Below are positions 8,770-17,312 of a stretch of 64,000 nt of DNA, piece after piece (the stretch's first letter is position 1; each line of letters begins with the position of its first letter). A program made the position numbers and the translations under genes. Source of the stretch: Verrucomicrobiales bacterium (GTDB taxonomy: Bacteria > Verrucomicrobiota > Verrucomicrobiia > Limisphaerales > J093); NCBI GenBank assembly GCA_024233215.1, contig JACKPW010000011.1:124001-188000 (forward strand), written 5' to 3'. A model generated the notes under the pieces. It had not been told where the DNA came from. It did not search any database and was given only the letters and a program-made list of their open reading frames with translations.

Positions 8770-9822
8770 TCAACCGCCGCCTTCGTTAGGCCCCACCTCG
8801 ATTTCGTATCGCAGCAGATACGGCCAAACATCCCCGCCACCATGGTTCATCGAGATGCCCCAGTGGATGCCCTGGCCGGGTTTGCCGGTGTCGATGAACG
8901 CGTCCGGGCGGTAGGCGCCGGGAGCCTTCGGGTAGTCGTTGCCGAAGCGTCCAACAATGGAGAAAGCCAGGCCGTCCGGCGCGTATTGCAGGGTGCGGCC
9001 TTCCTGACCGGCCGCCGAAAGCAGCGTCATGACACCTTCCTTGAACGGCCAGACCAGAACTTCGTGACCGCCCCGGGTCACCGGGTTCCCGGCATACTTT
9101 CGGTAGGGGCCTTCGGGATGGTCGGCAAAAGCGACGCCCATGCGCGTTTGGGAAGGCCCCTGTGCTCCGTGTGCCCGTGAACGTCCCTTGTAATAGAGCC
9201 AATAGCGGCCGTCGCGCAGGAGCAGGCAGGCGTCATCGACGCGGTAGCTGTCGAACGCATCCGATGATTCACTGATTCCCAGCACCGGCTTGGGACCCAC
9301 GCGCTGGAACAGCCCGTCCGGAGAGTCCGCAACCGCCACGCCAATCGCGGTGATGTCGGTGGTATTGTTGTTCTCGAAGATTTCGTCGGGGTTGCCGGGC
9401 GTTGGTTTCACCGCCGTGTAGAACAGGTAGAAGCGGCCGCAGGCTTCCAGAATGTTCGGTGTGAAAACACTGTATGAATCCCATGCGCCTTTCGGACCGC
9501 GCGCCAGGGATTCCCCCGCTTCCCGCCAGCTTTCGCCATCCTCGGAAACCGCGCACCAGACCGTCGCGTTGTAGCCGCTACGGCTCAGGTCGGTTTTGGT
9601 GTACCAGACATAATAGCGATCCCGCCAACGGATGACATCGCTGGGGTCGCGCCGGGTGACGCCGCGTTCGGGACCGAGGCCCTTGAGGGGTGCGTAGTGG
9701 AAGGAGAGCTGATCGTGCGGGGAGGGGGGATCGGCGGCGAGGACTGATGAGACGGATACGACCGATGCGGCGAATGTGACAACTGTAACGACGCTCGGGG
9801 CGAGGATGACGCGAGGTTTCAT
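8770..9822 (-). CDS. secreted GH117/GH43-like glycoside hydrolase
   Basis: The 350-residue protein starts at MKPRVILAPSVVTVVTF, a signal peptide ending near SSVLAADPPS. The body reads as a five-bladed β-propeller with RDPSDVIRWRDRYYVWYTK, then WDSYSVFTPNILEACG and RPDAFIDTGKPGQGIHWG. The PSDVI/YYVWYTK and SVFTPNI motifs are those I associate with GH117 (neoagarooligosaccharide hydrolase type), though a GH43-like activity cannot be excluded. Its ATG lies 20 bp after the stop of the GH116-like gene, so the two form one transcription unit. A longer in-frame start (9912) would sit inside that upstream gene and lack a signal. Confidence 0.7.
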   Translation of the reverse strand: MKPRVILAPSVVTVVTFAASVVSVSSVLAADPPSPHDQLSFHYAPLKGLGPERGVTRRDPSDVIRWRDRYYVWYTKTDLSRSGYNATVWCAVSEDGESWREAGESLARGPKGAWDSYSVFTPNILEACGRFYLFYTAVKPTPGNPDEIFENNNTTDITAIGVAVADSPDGLFQRVGPKPVLGISESSDAFDSYRVDDACLLLRDGRYWLYYKGRSRAHGAQGPSQTRMGVAFADHPEGPYRKYAGNPVTRGGHEVLVWPFKEGVMTLLSAAGQEGRTLQYAPDGLAFSIVGRFGNDYPKAPGAYRPDAFIDTGKPGQGIHWGISMNHGGGDVWPYLLRYEIEVGPNEGGG

Positions 9823-9841
9823 GGGACCGAGTGCTGCGGGA

Positions 9842-12800
9842 TCAGGTGAGGGTGACAGCGAGCAACTGTCCGGCCTCCAACTCCAGCGGTTCCGGAAGGG
9901 TGATGGTGGCAAGGCCGCTTTCGACCGTCACTTCGGCCGCCACTGTCTCCCCGTCGCATTCGACTTGGACGGCGGCACCACCGGTCTTTCCCGGAAACGA
10001 TAGAACCAGCGTTCGCAGGATCAGCCTGCCGTACTGGAGCGAGAGTCTGGCCCGGAGTGCGTTCCCGTTCCTGGTTTGCTGCAAGGCGCCCCAGCCTTCC
10101 GCGGTGACAAAGGCCGCGCGGAAGTTCTCCGGACCCACGCGCGGGGCGAATTCGACGCGCCCCTGGGGACCGTGGCAGTTGAAGCCGCACGCCGCCTGAT
10201 ACGCCCCGTAACTGGCCATCGCCCGGGCGTAATGATCCGAGCATTCGATCTCGTTGTAGGGATTGCGGAGGCGGGCGTCGTAGCGGTCATGGATGGCACG
10301 CGCCACGGCGAGTCCGTTTTGCAGGATGTCGGGTTGATCGTGGCCTTCCCAAATCATGTGCGCGGCGGCCTGCCATTCGAAGCCGGTCATGCACTCGTTG
10401 AAATACATGTATTGCCAGTGATCCTTGAACGCCGGGTTCTGCCCGCCCTTGGGCCAGGAGCACATGATCAAACCGGCGTCCCCCGCCGTGGCATACCAGC
10501 GCCCGCGCTCGAAGGTCCTTCGGAACGCGCCGATGTCCGGTACGAAGTTGTACCTCCAGAGGGCGCGCAAGGCACTCAGCTGCCTGCCGCGGTCAAACAG
10601 GTTGCCCAGACCCACCCAGTGCCCCCAGGTCTGACCGAACACCTGATCGATGTAACAACCCGGCCCGATCCCCACCTCCTTCGCGTGTGCCGGGTCCTCG
10701 AGTTGGATGAAGTACTCGCCGTTGTAGAGTTCGAGAATGGACTGCGCGCCACGCCGGGCGATGCGCGCGCATTCGTCGGCGAAGGCGGTGTCGCCCATCT
10801 CACGCGCCATCACTTCACCCGCCCGCAGCGTGGCGAGATAGAGGGAAGCGAGAAAAGAGATCTTGCCGTACCAGGACGCATCCAGCGTGTTGGGCTGGCC
10901 GCCTTCGATCATCCCGTCGGCGTTGCCGTCCTTGCGGATCAGGTATTCGATCGCCTGTTTGACCTTCGGCCAGAGCCGTCGCAGGAACCGGTCGTCCGCG
11001 CTCATGTGATGTTCGCGCAACATGCCGAGGATGCGACCGCACTGGCCGTCGTCCGCCGCGTGGCTTGAGCCGGTGAGATTGGCCCGATGTCCGATGGCGC
11101 CATCGGGGTGAAAGCCCACGCCGAAATCGACACGCTCGCGTTGCAGCCGTTCCAGTTCCGGAAACAAACGGCCGGGCGCCTGGGCATAGTGCCACACGTG
11201 GGTACAGGTGCCCTCACAACAACCAATGCCTTCCCACGCCCAGAAGCGGCCGTCCTTGAACCGGTAACACGTGGTCGTGGCCAGCGTGGAGGTGTTGGCC
11301 ATCGTGCGATCGAGGAACCAGTAGGGCAGCGTGGAGTCATACCAGGTTTCCACCCAACGCCGCGTCGTGCCCGCGAGATGCTCGAAGTTGCCAGTCAAAT
11401 GCCGCGCGACAGCGAGGGCCGAGTCGAACCGCGCCGCGTAGTAATGGCCGACCAACGCGTTGCCGCAGCCGCGGCTCCGGAAGTTCGGAAAGTGCCAGGT
11501 GATCGCGAAATTCACGGTGACGGATTGTCCCGGATCGAGCTTCACCCGGCGGCCGAGTCCGCCCACCAATGACTGGTCGAACGGCCCCACGGCCGGCGCG
11601 AGATCGTCCGAATTCGAGTTAGCCGGGACGGCGAGATCGGCGGCGGCCCCCAACAATGCCAGGGTCATGGTGCCGAAATCGCGTTCCTCCTCAAGCGGCC
11701 CCGCCGACGCCGGTTGGTCCGAAAAAGCGATCTGGTCCACGCCGATGTTGCCCCAGCCACCGGACTCGGCGTCCACGATTTCCAGGCGTGCTGTTTTCCC
11801 TTCGTATGCGCTGACGTTCAGCGACTGCGGACTCATGTGATTATTGTTCCGGCCGGCGGCCGAAGCGACGACTTTGCCGTCGATCAACACGTTCACGCAG
11901 GTGCGCCCCTGGTGCGAACCACCGCCAACCCACAGGTTGATGAACCGGCGCTTGATGATGAACTTGGGGCTCGTAAGTTTACCGGTCCGGGAATCCTTCG
12001 ACCCGACGTCCGTGCCGGGTGCCGTGGCGTGACTGTTGACCACGCGTTCTCCCTGCCCACCAACATCGCCCTGGTAATCGGGAATCCGACTGCGCTCGAT
12101 GGGGCCGGAACCAAAGGCGTCTCCTTCGGCGGTCCAGTCGCCGTAGTCCGTGCCTTCGAAGTCCTCGAACAGAATCTCCGGCCGACCGGCGGTCTGTGCC
12201 GTCGGCTCCGCCGAGCAGACGAGCGCCGTGAACGCCCTTTCGCGAACGATGCGGTTGCGAAGCCGGCCGGCGGCCTGCTTGCGGCTGTCGAGGCAAACCG
12301 CGTTTTCCAGTTCGCCGCCCAACAATGCTTCGACCGTGCGGTCGCTGTGATTCGTGAGCGTGAAACTCATCACCGTTGCCGGCAGCGAAGAGGCTTCGAG
12401 ATCGCCCGGGATGAAGGGAGAGAACGCCTCGAGCTGAACTTCGATCGGACAATCGGCATCCCGGTAGGTCACGCGGCCGATGGGATACCTTCCATCAAAG
12501 GTGACCTGCCGGAAGCCGGTGCGATCCAGTGAGCGGGCGCGGGCGCCGATAAGCAGGCTGAAACGCTGTTTGAACGGCTGGGTAATCGGGGCGGGATAAA
12601 CGTAGTTCAGGCCGCCGGTCAGGAAGCTGCCGGCGAAGCCGCCCGGCTGCTTGGTGTCGCGGGGCAGGATGGCCGTCTGGTCGCGATTGAAAATGTCCCA
12701 CAACCAGAGTCGGCCGTCGCCCGACAGATACACCGTGCCCGCGAAGAAGCCGCCGACCGGCATGCCGATGTGATCCAGCGCGGCCGGGTCGGAATAGGTT

Positions 12801-13033
12801 TGTTTCTCGCCGCGCGCGAAGAGCGATCGCACCCAGGCGGGATCGAGCTTCTTGTCCGCCGGGATGGTCTTCAGATACTCGTTTTCCTCGAACGGCCCGG
12901 CCATGACCGGCATCAGGCCGCTGCGCATCAGGGCCGCGCCGCCGGCCGCAACGGAACCGAGTTTCAGGAAATCGCGGCGGGGCAGGCCGGAGGGCGCGAC
13001 GGGGCCCGATCGAGATTGAAGGGTTGATGACAT
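9842..13033 (-). CDS. Tat-exported GH116/DUF608-like glycosidase
   Basis: This 1063-residue protein starts at ATG 13033; a GTG at 13060, overlapping the previous stop, is possible. A twin-arginine signal (LPRRDFLKLGSVAAGGAALM) sends it to the periplasm folded. The N-terminal half resembles the GBA2_N β-sandwich domain (DHIGMPVGGFFAGTVYLSGD) and the C-terminal half an (α/α)6 barrel with ECSDHYARAMASYGAY, as in GH116 β-glucosidase/glucosylceramidase-like enzymes. A β-sandwich insert (about residues 290-450, starting ILFEDFEGTDYGDW) interrupts the N-terminal domain. It is followed 20 bp later by the GH117-like gene and preceded by the RbsD-like lipoprotein, suggesting a small saccharide-processing operon. 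Confidence 0.8.
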   Translation of the reverse strand: MSSTLQSRSGPVAPSGLPRRDFLKLGSVAAGGAALMRSGLMPVMAGPFEENEYLKTIPADKKLDPAWVRSLFARGEKQTYSDPAALDHIGMPVGGFFAGTVYLSGDGRLWLWDIFNRDQTAILPRDTKQPGGFAGSFLTGGLNYVYPAPITQPFKQRFSLLIGARARSLDRTGFRQVTFDGRYPIGRVTYRDADCPIEVQLEAFSPFIPGDLEASSLPATVMSFTLTNHSDRTVEALLGGELENAVCLDSRKQAAGRLRNRIVRERAFTALVCSAEPTAQTAGRPEILFEDFEGTDYGDWTAEGDAFGSGPIERSRIPDYQGDVGGQGERVVNSHATAPGTDVGSKDSRTGKLTSPKFIIKRRFINLWVGGGSHQGRTCVNVLIDGKVVASAAGRNNNHMSPQSLNVSAYEGKTARLEIVDAESGGWGNIGVDQIAFSDQPASAGPLEEERDFGTMTLALLGAAADLAVPANSNSDDLAPAVGPFDQSLVGGLGRRVKLDPGQSVTVNFAITWHFPNFRSRGCGNALVGHYYAARFDSALAVARHLTGNFEHLAGTTRRWVETWYDSTLPYWFLDRTMANTSTLATTTCYRFKDGRFWAWEGIGCCEGTCTHVWHYAQAPGRLFPELERLQRERVDFGVGFHPDGAIGHRANLTGSSHAADDGQCGRILGMLREHHMSADDRFLRRLWPKVKQAIEYLIRKDGNADGMIEGGQPNTLDASWYGKISFLASLYLATLRAGEVMAREMGDTAFADECARIARRGAQSILELYNGEYFIQLEDPAHAKEVGIGPGCYIDQVFGQTWGHWVGLGNLFDRGRQLSALRALWRYNFVPDIGAFRRTFERGRWYATAGDAGLIMCSWPKGGQNPAFKDHWQYMYFNECMTGFEWQAAAHMIWEGHDQPDILQNGLAVARAIHDRYDARLRNPYNEIECSDHYARAMASYGAYQAACGFNCHGPQGRVEFAPRVGPENFRAAFVTAEGWGALQQTRNGNALRARLSLQYGRLILRTLVLSFPGKTGGAAVQVECDGETVAAEVTVESGLATITLPEPLELEAGQLLAVTLT

Positions 13034-13056
13034 GCCAGGTGTGGGGTTGGGTACTC

Positions 13057-13662
13057 TCACTTCGCGTGGGCGATGGTCTCACGGAGTTCCTGCTCCGCTT
13101 CGGGTCCCCAATAGCCGCAGTCCAGTTGCACAAAGACCGAGGTGTAGGGAATGGTCAGGTCACTCTTGAGCACCAGGATACGAAATCCGCTGCCGGCCTC
13201 GTCGAGTTTCGCGATCAGCTCCTCATGCGGCAGCCGCAGCACCCGCCGATTCTGCAGGCGCTGCCCAAGCGCTTCGCGATACGCGCTGACGCCCGGGGCC
13301 CGCGACTCCGGTACATCAGCGAGTTCGGAATCGAGGTGGATCACCCCCTGGACATGGCCGGCCCGATCCACCGCATCGAGCACGGCATCCAGTACGACAA
13401 GCTGGTCGGCACCGGTCGGGACGATTTCCATGCCGGCACTGGTCTGGGCCGGGTAGGCGGAGTCGACGACCAGAATCCAGTTCCGATGGCCGAGCAGGGG
13501 CAGCTCCGAGGCGAGCGTCTGCCGCCAGGTGGTGCGGGTTGGACCGGTCGTGTGGCACCCAGTCAGAAGCAGAACTAGAGCCGCTGCCGCCAGGACCAGC
13601 GCGGCGCCGGGCAGAGGGCCTGTGTTGCCGGCGGGACAGTTGGTTCTTCGGATCAAGTGCAT
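13057..13662 (-). CDS. lipoprotein with an RbsD/FucU-like domain
   Basis: This 201-residue protein has a lipoprotein signal with lipobox LLLTGC near residue 36. The mature part resembles the RbsD/FucU sugar mutarotase fold: LLGHRNWILVVDSAYPAQ at the start (GH-x-(N/D)-x-I-x-x-x-D), LPHEELIAKL in the middle and a TIPYTSVFVQLDCGYWG ending, like the TPY-x-(N/S)-V-x-L motif of the family. RbsD and FucU are normally cytoplasmic, so an exported, lipid-anchored version is unusual. It overlaps or abuts the GH116-like gene, suggesting it acts on sugars released in the periplasm. Family assignment is by motif only. Confidence 0.6.
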   Translation of the reverse strand: MHLIRRTNCPAGNTGPLPGAALVLAAAALVLLLTGCHTTGPTRTTWRQTLASELPLLGHRNWILVVDSAYPAQTSAGMEIVPTGADQLVVLDAVLDAVDRAGHVQGVIHLDSELADVPESRAPGVSAYREALGQRLQNRRVLRLPHEELIAKLDEAGSGFRILVLKSDLTIPYTSVFVQLDCGYWGPEAEQELRETIAHAK

Positions 13663-13704
13663 GATGGGAGCGTAGTGGTTTGTCGGAATTGGGCAATGAA
13701 GGAG

Positions 13705-15192
13705 TCAGCGGGGCTCGGGAGATCCGCGTCGGCTCGGGCGGGAGGAGGGAGTGGAAGGCCTCGCCTCACGGATTCGCGCGAGCAACTCAGCCGCCGGTTC
13801 ATCGTCCGGGTCCTGGGGGACGAGTTCGCCGCGGAAGGCTTTCGCGAGCAGGGCGGGCGTGAGCTTGGATACCTGCGCCTGGGCCTTCTGAAACCGCGCC
13901 TCGATCCGGTCCGCCACCGCAAACAACGCTTCCACCCGGCGCACGATTTCGTGTTGCTCGGGGAGGGGAGGCAACGGGGCAACATGCCCCAGGACTTGCT
14001 TCGTGTGCATGTGGCGGATGAGCGAGCCGGTATCGAGCGTGTTGACGTAGGACCGAAACCGCGGCGATTTGAAATAGCGGAAGAAGAACGGCCGGAGATC
14101 GTCGTCAGTCCACATCTTGAACCGGCAGATTCGTTGGTTGAGCAACGCGGCGAGCTTGTCCGTTTTCAAACACACGCGACCAAGGAACTCGTCCTTCAAA
14201 GACTGTGCTGTGAGGTTCATCAACAGGTCACCAGATTCCAAAACAAAGTCAGGATAATCCTCCGCCCAGTGGTTCGGTAGCGACGCCGTGTTCTTTTCGT
14301 TCCATTCGAGCTTGCCGCTGACGTGGAGATTGCCCGGCCGGAGTAGGCGAACTCCAGTGGCCGTGTAATCCTTGCTGGGAAACGAGCGGCCATTCTGAGC
14401 CTTTAACACCTCCCAAAGAAGAATCCAACTCCATCCTTCCGGTAATTCGTCAGTTGGAATTGGCTCAACTTCGTCTGGAGCCAGTTCCTTCTTTGCCGGT
14501 CTTCTCTTGCGAATTCGAGAGAGCAAGTTGGTGGCCGGTTCAATCTCACCATTCTCCTCCCGCCAATCGGCGGTGAGGCGGCCGGAGCAGGCGGCGGCGA
14601 GGACGGATTGGCGAAAGCGTTTGAGCAGGACGGGAATCTTCGCCAGCCGCTGCTGGCAGGCGTCCACTTTGCCCAACAGCGTTTCCAGCTTCGCCACAAT
14701 CCGCCGCTGCTCGGCAAGTGGAGGCAAGACAACATCGTTCTTCAGCAATGCGTCCTTCGGTAATGTGGATTGGTTGACCCAGTGCTTGCACTTGTCGTCG
14801 AACACTCCGCGTTTCCAATCAAGCCAGAGACTCCAGCGAAGGAACCTGCCATCCACCACCTGGGGGTTGGGACGAAGCCGTGTCAGGTGGTTGCTGAAGG
14901 CGTAGCGGCCCGGCAGGTCGAAATAGGCGCACTTACCAACAAGTTTGCCGCTGTTCGTTGTGCAGACCAGCACATCACCGGCCTGCAACTCGTGACGTGG
15001 TTTCGCAAGTTCTGGTGGCACCGTGCGCAGAAGATCGAGCACCAATTCACCCTCCAACCCAATGTTGTTCATCCGGAGATGAGTGATGCCACCTTCGACG
15101 TCCTTTCTACCCGACGCGAAGCCCGGCTGAACATCCTCGATGGTCTCACTCAAAGGCACGCTCACCCATCCTTGCGGTAACCCGTCGCTCAT
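13705..15192 (-). CDS. hsdS: type I restriction-modification specificity subunit
   Basis: The 495-residue HsdS has two target-recognition domains (about 1-170 and 245-420), each followed by a conserved helix. The first helix region begins LPPLAEQRRIVAKLETLLGKVD and the second LPPLPEQHEIVRRVEALF. It directs the HsdM/HsdR complex to a bipartite DNA site. The start is ATG 15192, preceded by a strong GGAGGTG nine bases upstream; it overlaps by 4 bp the stop of a short frame running through the repeat array. In this operon hsdS would be expected right behind hsdM, but 2.1 kb of REP units and a transposase separate them. Confidence 0.93.
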   Translation of the reverse strand: MSDGLPQGWVSVPLSETIEDVQPGFASGRKDVEGGITHLRMNNIGLEGELVLDLLRTVPPELAKPRHELQAGDVLVCTTNSGKLVGKCAYFDLPGRYAFSNHLTRLRPNPQVVDGRFLRWSLWLDWKRGVFDDKCKHWVNQSTLPKDALLKNDVVLPPLAEQRRIVAKLETLLGKVDACQQRLAKIPVLLKRFRQSVLAAACSGRLTADWREENGEIEPATNLLSRIRKRRPAKKELAPDEVEPIPTDELPEGWSWILLWEVLKAQNGRSFPSKDYTATGVRLLRPGNLHVSGKLEWNEKNTASLPNHWAEDYPDFVLESGDLLMNLTAQSLKDEFLGRVCLKTDKLAALLNQRICRFKMWTDDDLRPFFFRYFKSPRFRSYVNTLDTGSLIRHMHTKQVLGHVAPLPPLPEQHEIVRRVEALFAVADRIEARFQKAQAQVSKLTPALLAKAFRGELVPQDPDDEPAAELLARIREARPSTPSSRPSRRGSPEPR

Positions 15193-16573
15193 GGTCGAAC
15201 ACCTCCGCCCGCCTTTGTCCCGTTGGTGACACCCGGCAATCCCCCCAATTCCCCCGTCCCTTGCCCCAATGGGTTTCTTCCGTCCCTGACGGGACTCGTT
15301 CGGGTGACCGGGCACGCCACCCACGGTTGAAACCGTGGGCTACTCTCTTTCGTCCTGACGGACTGGAATCTCACGCACCCTTGCGGCAATGCATCGCTCA
15401 TGGTCGCACGCCTCCATTCGCCTTTGTCCCGCAGGGACACCCGAAAATAGCCCAGCGATTCATCGCTGGGTCAGCGTGTTCACAATTCTCCCAAGCCCCG
15501 GAGGGGCGAAAGAACCCGTTCGTGACACCCGGCAATCCCCCCATTTCCCGCGTCGCTTGCCTCAATGCGTTTCTTCCGTCCCTGACGGGACTCGTTCGGG
15601 TGACCGGGCACGCCACCCACGGTTGAAACCGTGGGCTACTCTCTTTCGTCCTGACGGACTGGAATCTCACGCGCCCTTGCGGCAATGCATCGCTCATGGT
15701 CGCACGCCTCCATTCGCCTTTGTCCCGGAGGGACACCCGAAAATAGCCCAGCGATTCATCGCTGGGTCAGCGTGTTCACAATTCTCCCAAGCCCCGGAGG
15801 GGCGAAAGAACCCGTTCGTGACACCCGGCAATCCCCCCATTTCCCGCGTCGCTTGCCTCAATGCGTTTCTTCCGTCCCTGACGGGACTTGTTCGGGTGAC
15901 CGGGCACGCCACCCACGGTTGAAACCGTGGGCTATTCTCTTTCGTCCTGACGGACTGGAATCTCACGCACCCTTGCGGCAATGCATCGCTCATGGTCGCA
16001 CGCCTCCATTCGCCTTTGTCCCGGAGGGACACCCGAGAATAGCCCAGCGATTCATCGCTGGGTCAGCGTGTTCACAATTCTCCCAAGCCCCGGAGGGGCG
16101 AAAGAACCCGTTCGTGACACCCGGCAATCCCCCCATTTCCCGCGTCGCTTGCCTCAATGCGTTTCTTCCGTCCCTGACGGGACTCGTTCGGGTGACCGGG
16201 CACGCCACCCACGGTTGAAACCGTGGGCTACTCTCTTTCGTCCTGACGGACTGGAATCTCACGCACCCTTGCGGCAATGCATCGCTCATGGTCGCACGCC
16301 TCCATTCGCCTTTGTCCCGGAGGGACGCCCGAAAATAGCCCAGCGATTCATCGCTGGGTCATCGTGTTCACAATTCTCCCAAGCCCCGGAGGGGCGAAAG
16401 AAACCGTTCGCGCCACCCGGCAATCTCCCCAATTCCATCGTCCCTTGCCCCGATGCGTTTCTTTCGTCCCTGACGGGACTTGTTCGGGTGACCGGGCACG
16501 CCACCCACGGTTGAAACCGTGGGCTACTCTCTTTCGTCCTGACGGGCTGGGGAGTCGATGTGCCCGTGTTCAT
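15189..16573 (-). other. chain of five short frames linked by ATGA overlaps, ending at hsdS
   Basis: Open frames starting at 16573, 16289, 15993, 15697 and 15401 end at 16286, 15990, 15694, 15398 and 15189. Each stop (TGA) overlaps the next ATG by 4 bp, and the last overlaps the hsdS ATG at 15192. Four begin MSDALPQGCVRFQ, close to the HsdS start MSDGLPQGWV; the first begins MNTGTSTPQPV. The four MSD starts have GGAGG nine bases upstream. The peptides (70-99 residues) are REP-derived and probably not functional proteins; the value of the frames would be in handing ribosomes along from hsdM to hsdS. Their translation is unproven. Confidence 0.45.
15193..16569 (-). repeat. tandem REP array of 296-bp units carrying hsdS start copies
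   Basis: Three near-identical 296-bp units (steps at 15401, 15697, 15993, 16289), a 209-bp partial unit next to hsdS and a 284-bp variant unit next to the transposase. Each unit, read on the minus strand, has GGAGG, an ATGAGCGATGC start and about ten hsdS-like codons. Then come hairpins: for example CCCACGGTT/AACCGTGGG at 15320-15339, CCCAGCGAT/ATCGCTGGG at 15451-15470, and GTCCC/GGGAC and GCCCC/GGGGC stems. These palindromes are of the type mobilised by REP-associated transposases. Copy number can be expected to vary by recombination. Confidence 0.9.
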
Positions 16574-17016
16574 TCCAGGTCACGTTCCACGTATTCCATG
16601 CCGTGCTTCTTCAAGAACACCTCAACCTCCTCCCGAAACGTCATTTTACGATGATGCTCGGCCTGCGCTTGGATGTACTTCACGGTATCCTCGACCCCCG
16701 AGACACCAATGCTGAACGCCCCATACCCTTCCTGCCACTCGAAATCCCAATGCTCCTTGAACGTGTCATGAATCCACCGGGAAGAATTGCCTTTGAGCAA
16801 CTGGAGCGACTTCGCCACGGAAAGCGTCGAGGGGACGGAAAGGAGAACATGCACATGGTCCTCCACACCGCCGACCACGAGCGCCTTCATCTTGTTCTCC
16901 CGGGCAATGCCGCCGAGATAAGGCCAGAGCCGCTCCTGCAACGCCGGCTTGATGAGCGGGCGCCGTTCCTTGGTGGCGAACACGCAATGCATCAGGCAAC
17001 TGACAAAGGAATGCAT
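16570..17016 (-). CDS. REP-associated / IS200-like Y1 transposase
   Basis: This 148-residue protein starts MHSFVSCLMHCVFATKERRP and carries the HUH motif in VEDHVHVLLS and the likely catalytic Tyr in TVKYIQAQAEHHRK, as in single-strand Y1 transposases of the IS200/RAYT type. RAYT enzymes move or maintain REP palindromes, and this gene is flanked on both sides by REP units. The longer frame from 17055 begins inside a REP unit, so I use 17016, which lies exactly 296 bp from the hsdS-like start at 17312. Its stop overlaps the next short frame by 4 bp. Confidence 0.85.
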   Translation of the reverse strand: MHSFVSCLMHCVFATKERRPLIKPALQERLWPYLGGIARENKMKALVVGGVEDHVHVLLSVPSTLSVAKSLQLLKGNSSRWIHDTFKEHWDFEWQEGYGAFSIGVSGVEDTVKYIQAQAEHHRKMTFREEVEVFLKKHGMEYVERDLE

Positions 17017-17312
17017 GGTTTTGGATTGGCTGTCGTTCTGGTCCCGCAGGGACACCCGACAATAGCCCAGCGATTCATCGCTGGGAAAGCGTGTTTACGA
17101 TTCTTACAAGCCCCGGAGGGGCGAAAGAACCCATTCGTGACACCCGGCAATCCCCCCATTTCCCTCGTCGCTTGCCTCAATGCGTTTCTTCCGTCCCTGA
17201 CGGGACTCGTTCGGGTGACCGGGCACGCCACCCACGGTTGAAACCGTGGGTTATTCTCTTTCGTCCTGACGGACTGAGACGTGACCCATCTTTGGGGCAA
17301 TGCATCGCTCAT
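17017..17312 (-). repeat. REP unit directly behind hsdM, with a copy of the hsdS start
   Basis: A 296-bp unit of the same family as the array on the other side of the transposase, slightly more diverged. It contains the CCCAGCGAT/ATCGCTGGG, GCCCC/GGGGC and CCCACGGTT/AACCGTGGG stems. Its ATG at 17312 overlaps the hsdM stop (ATGA) and reads MSDALPQRWV, the closest of the copies to the HsdS N-terminus at the Trp position. I take this to be the original hsdS start site, now cut off from the rest of hsdS. The frame runs 106 codons, to 16992, and overlaps the transposase start by 25 bp. Confidence 0.75.

Noticed and set aside
15389..16654. Series of identical 177-codon plus-strand frames in the repeat array
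   Set aside because: They come from the 296-bp REP units, have no recognisable protein features, and run against the direction of the hsd operon.
15193..17312. CRISPR array
   Set aside because: The repeats are 296 bp, contiguous and with no unique spacers; no cas genes are near.
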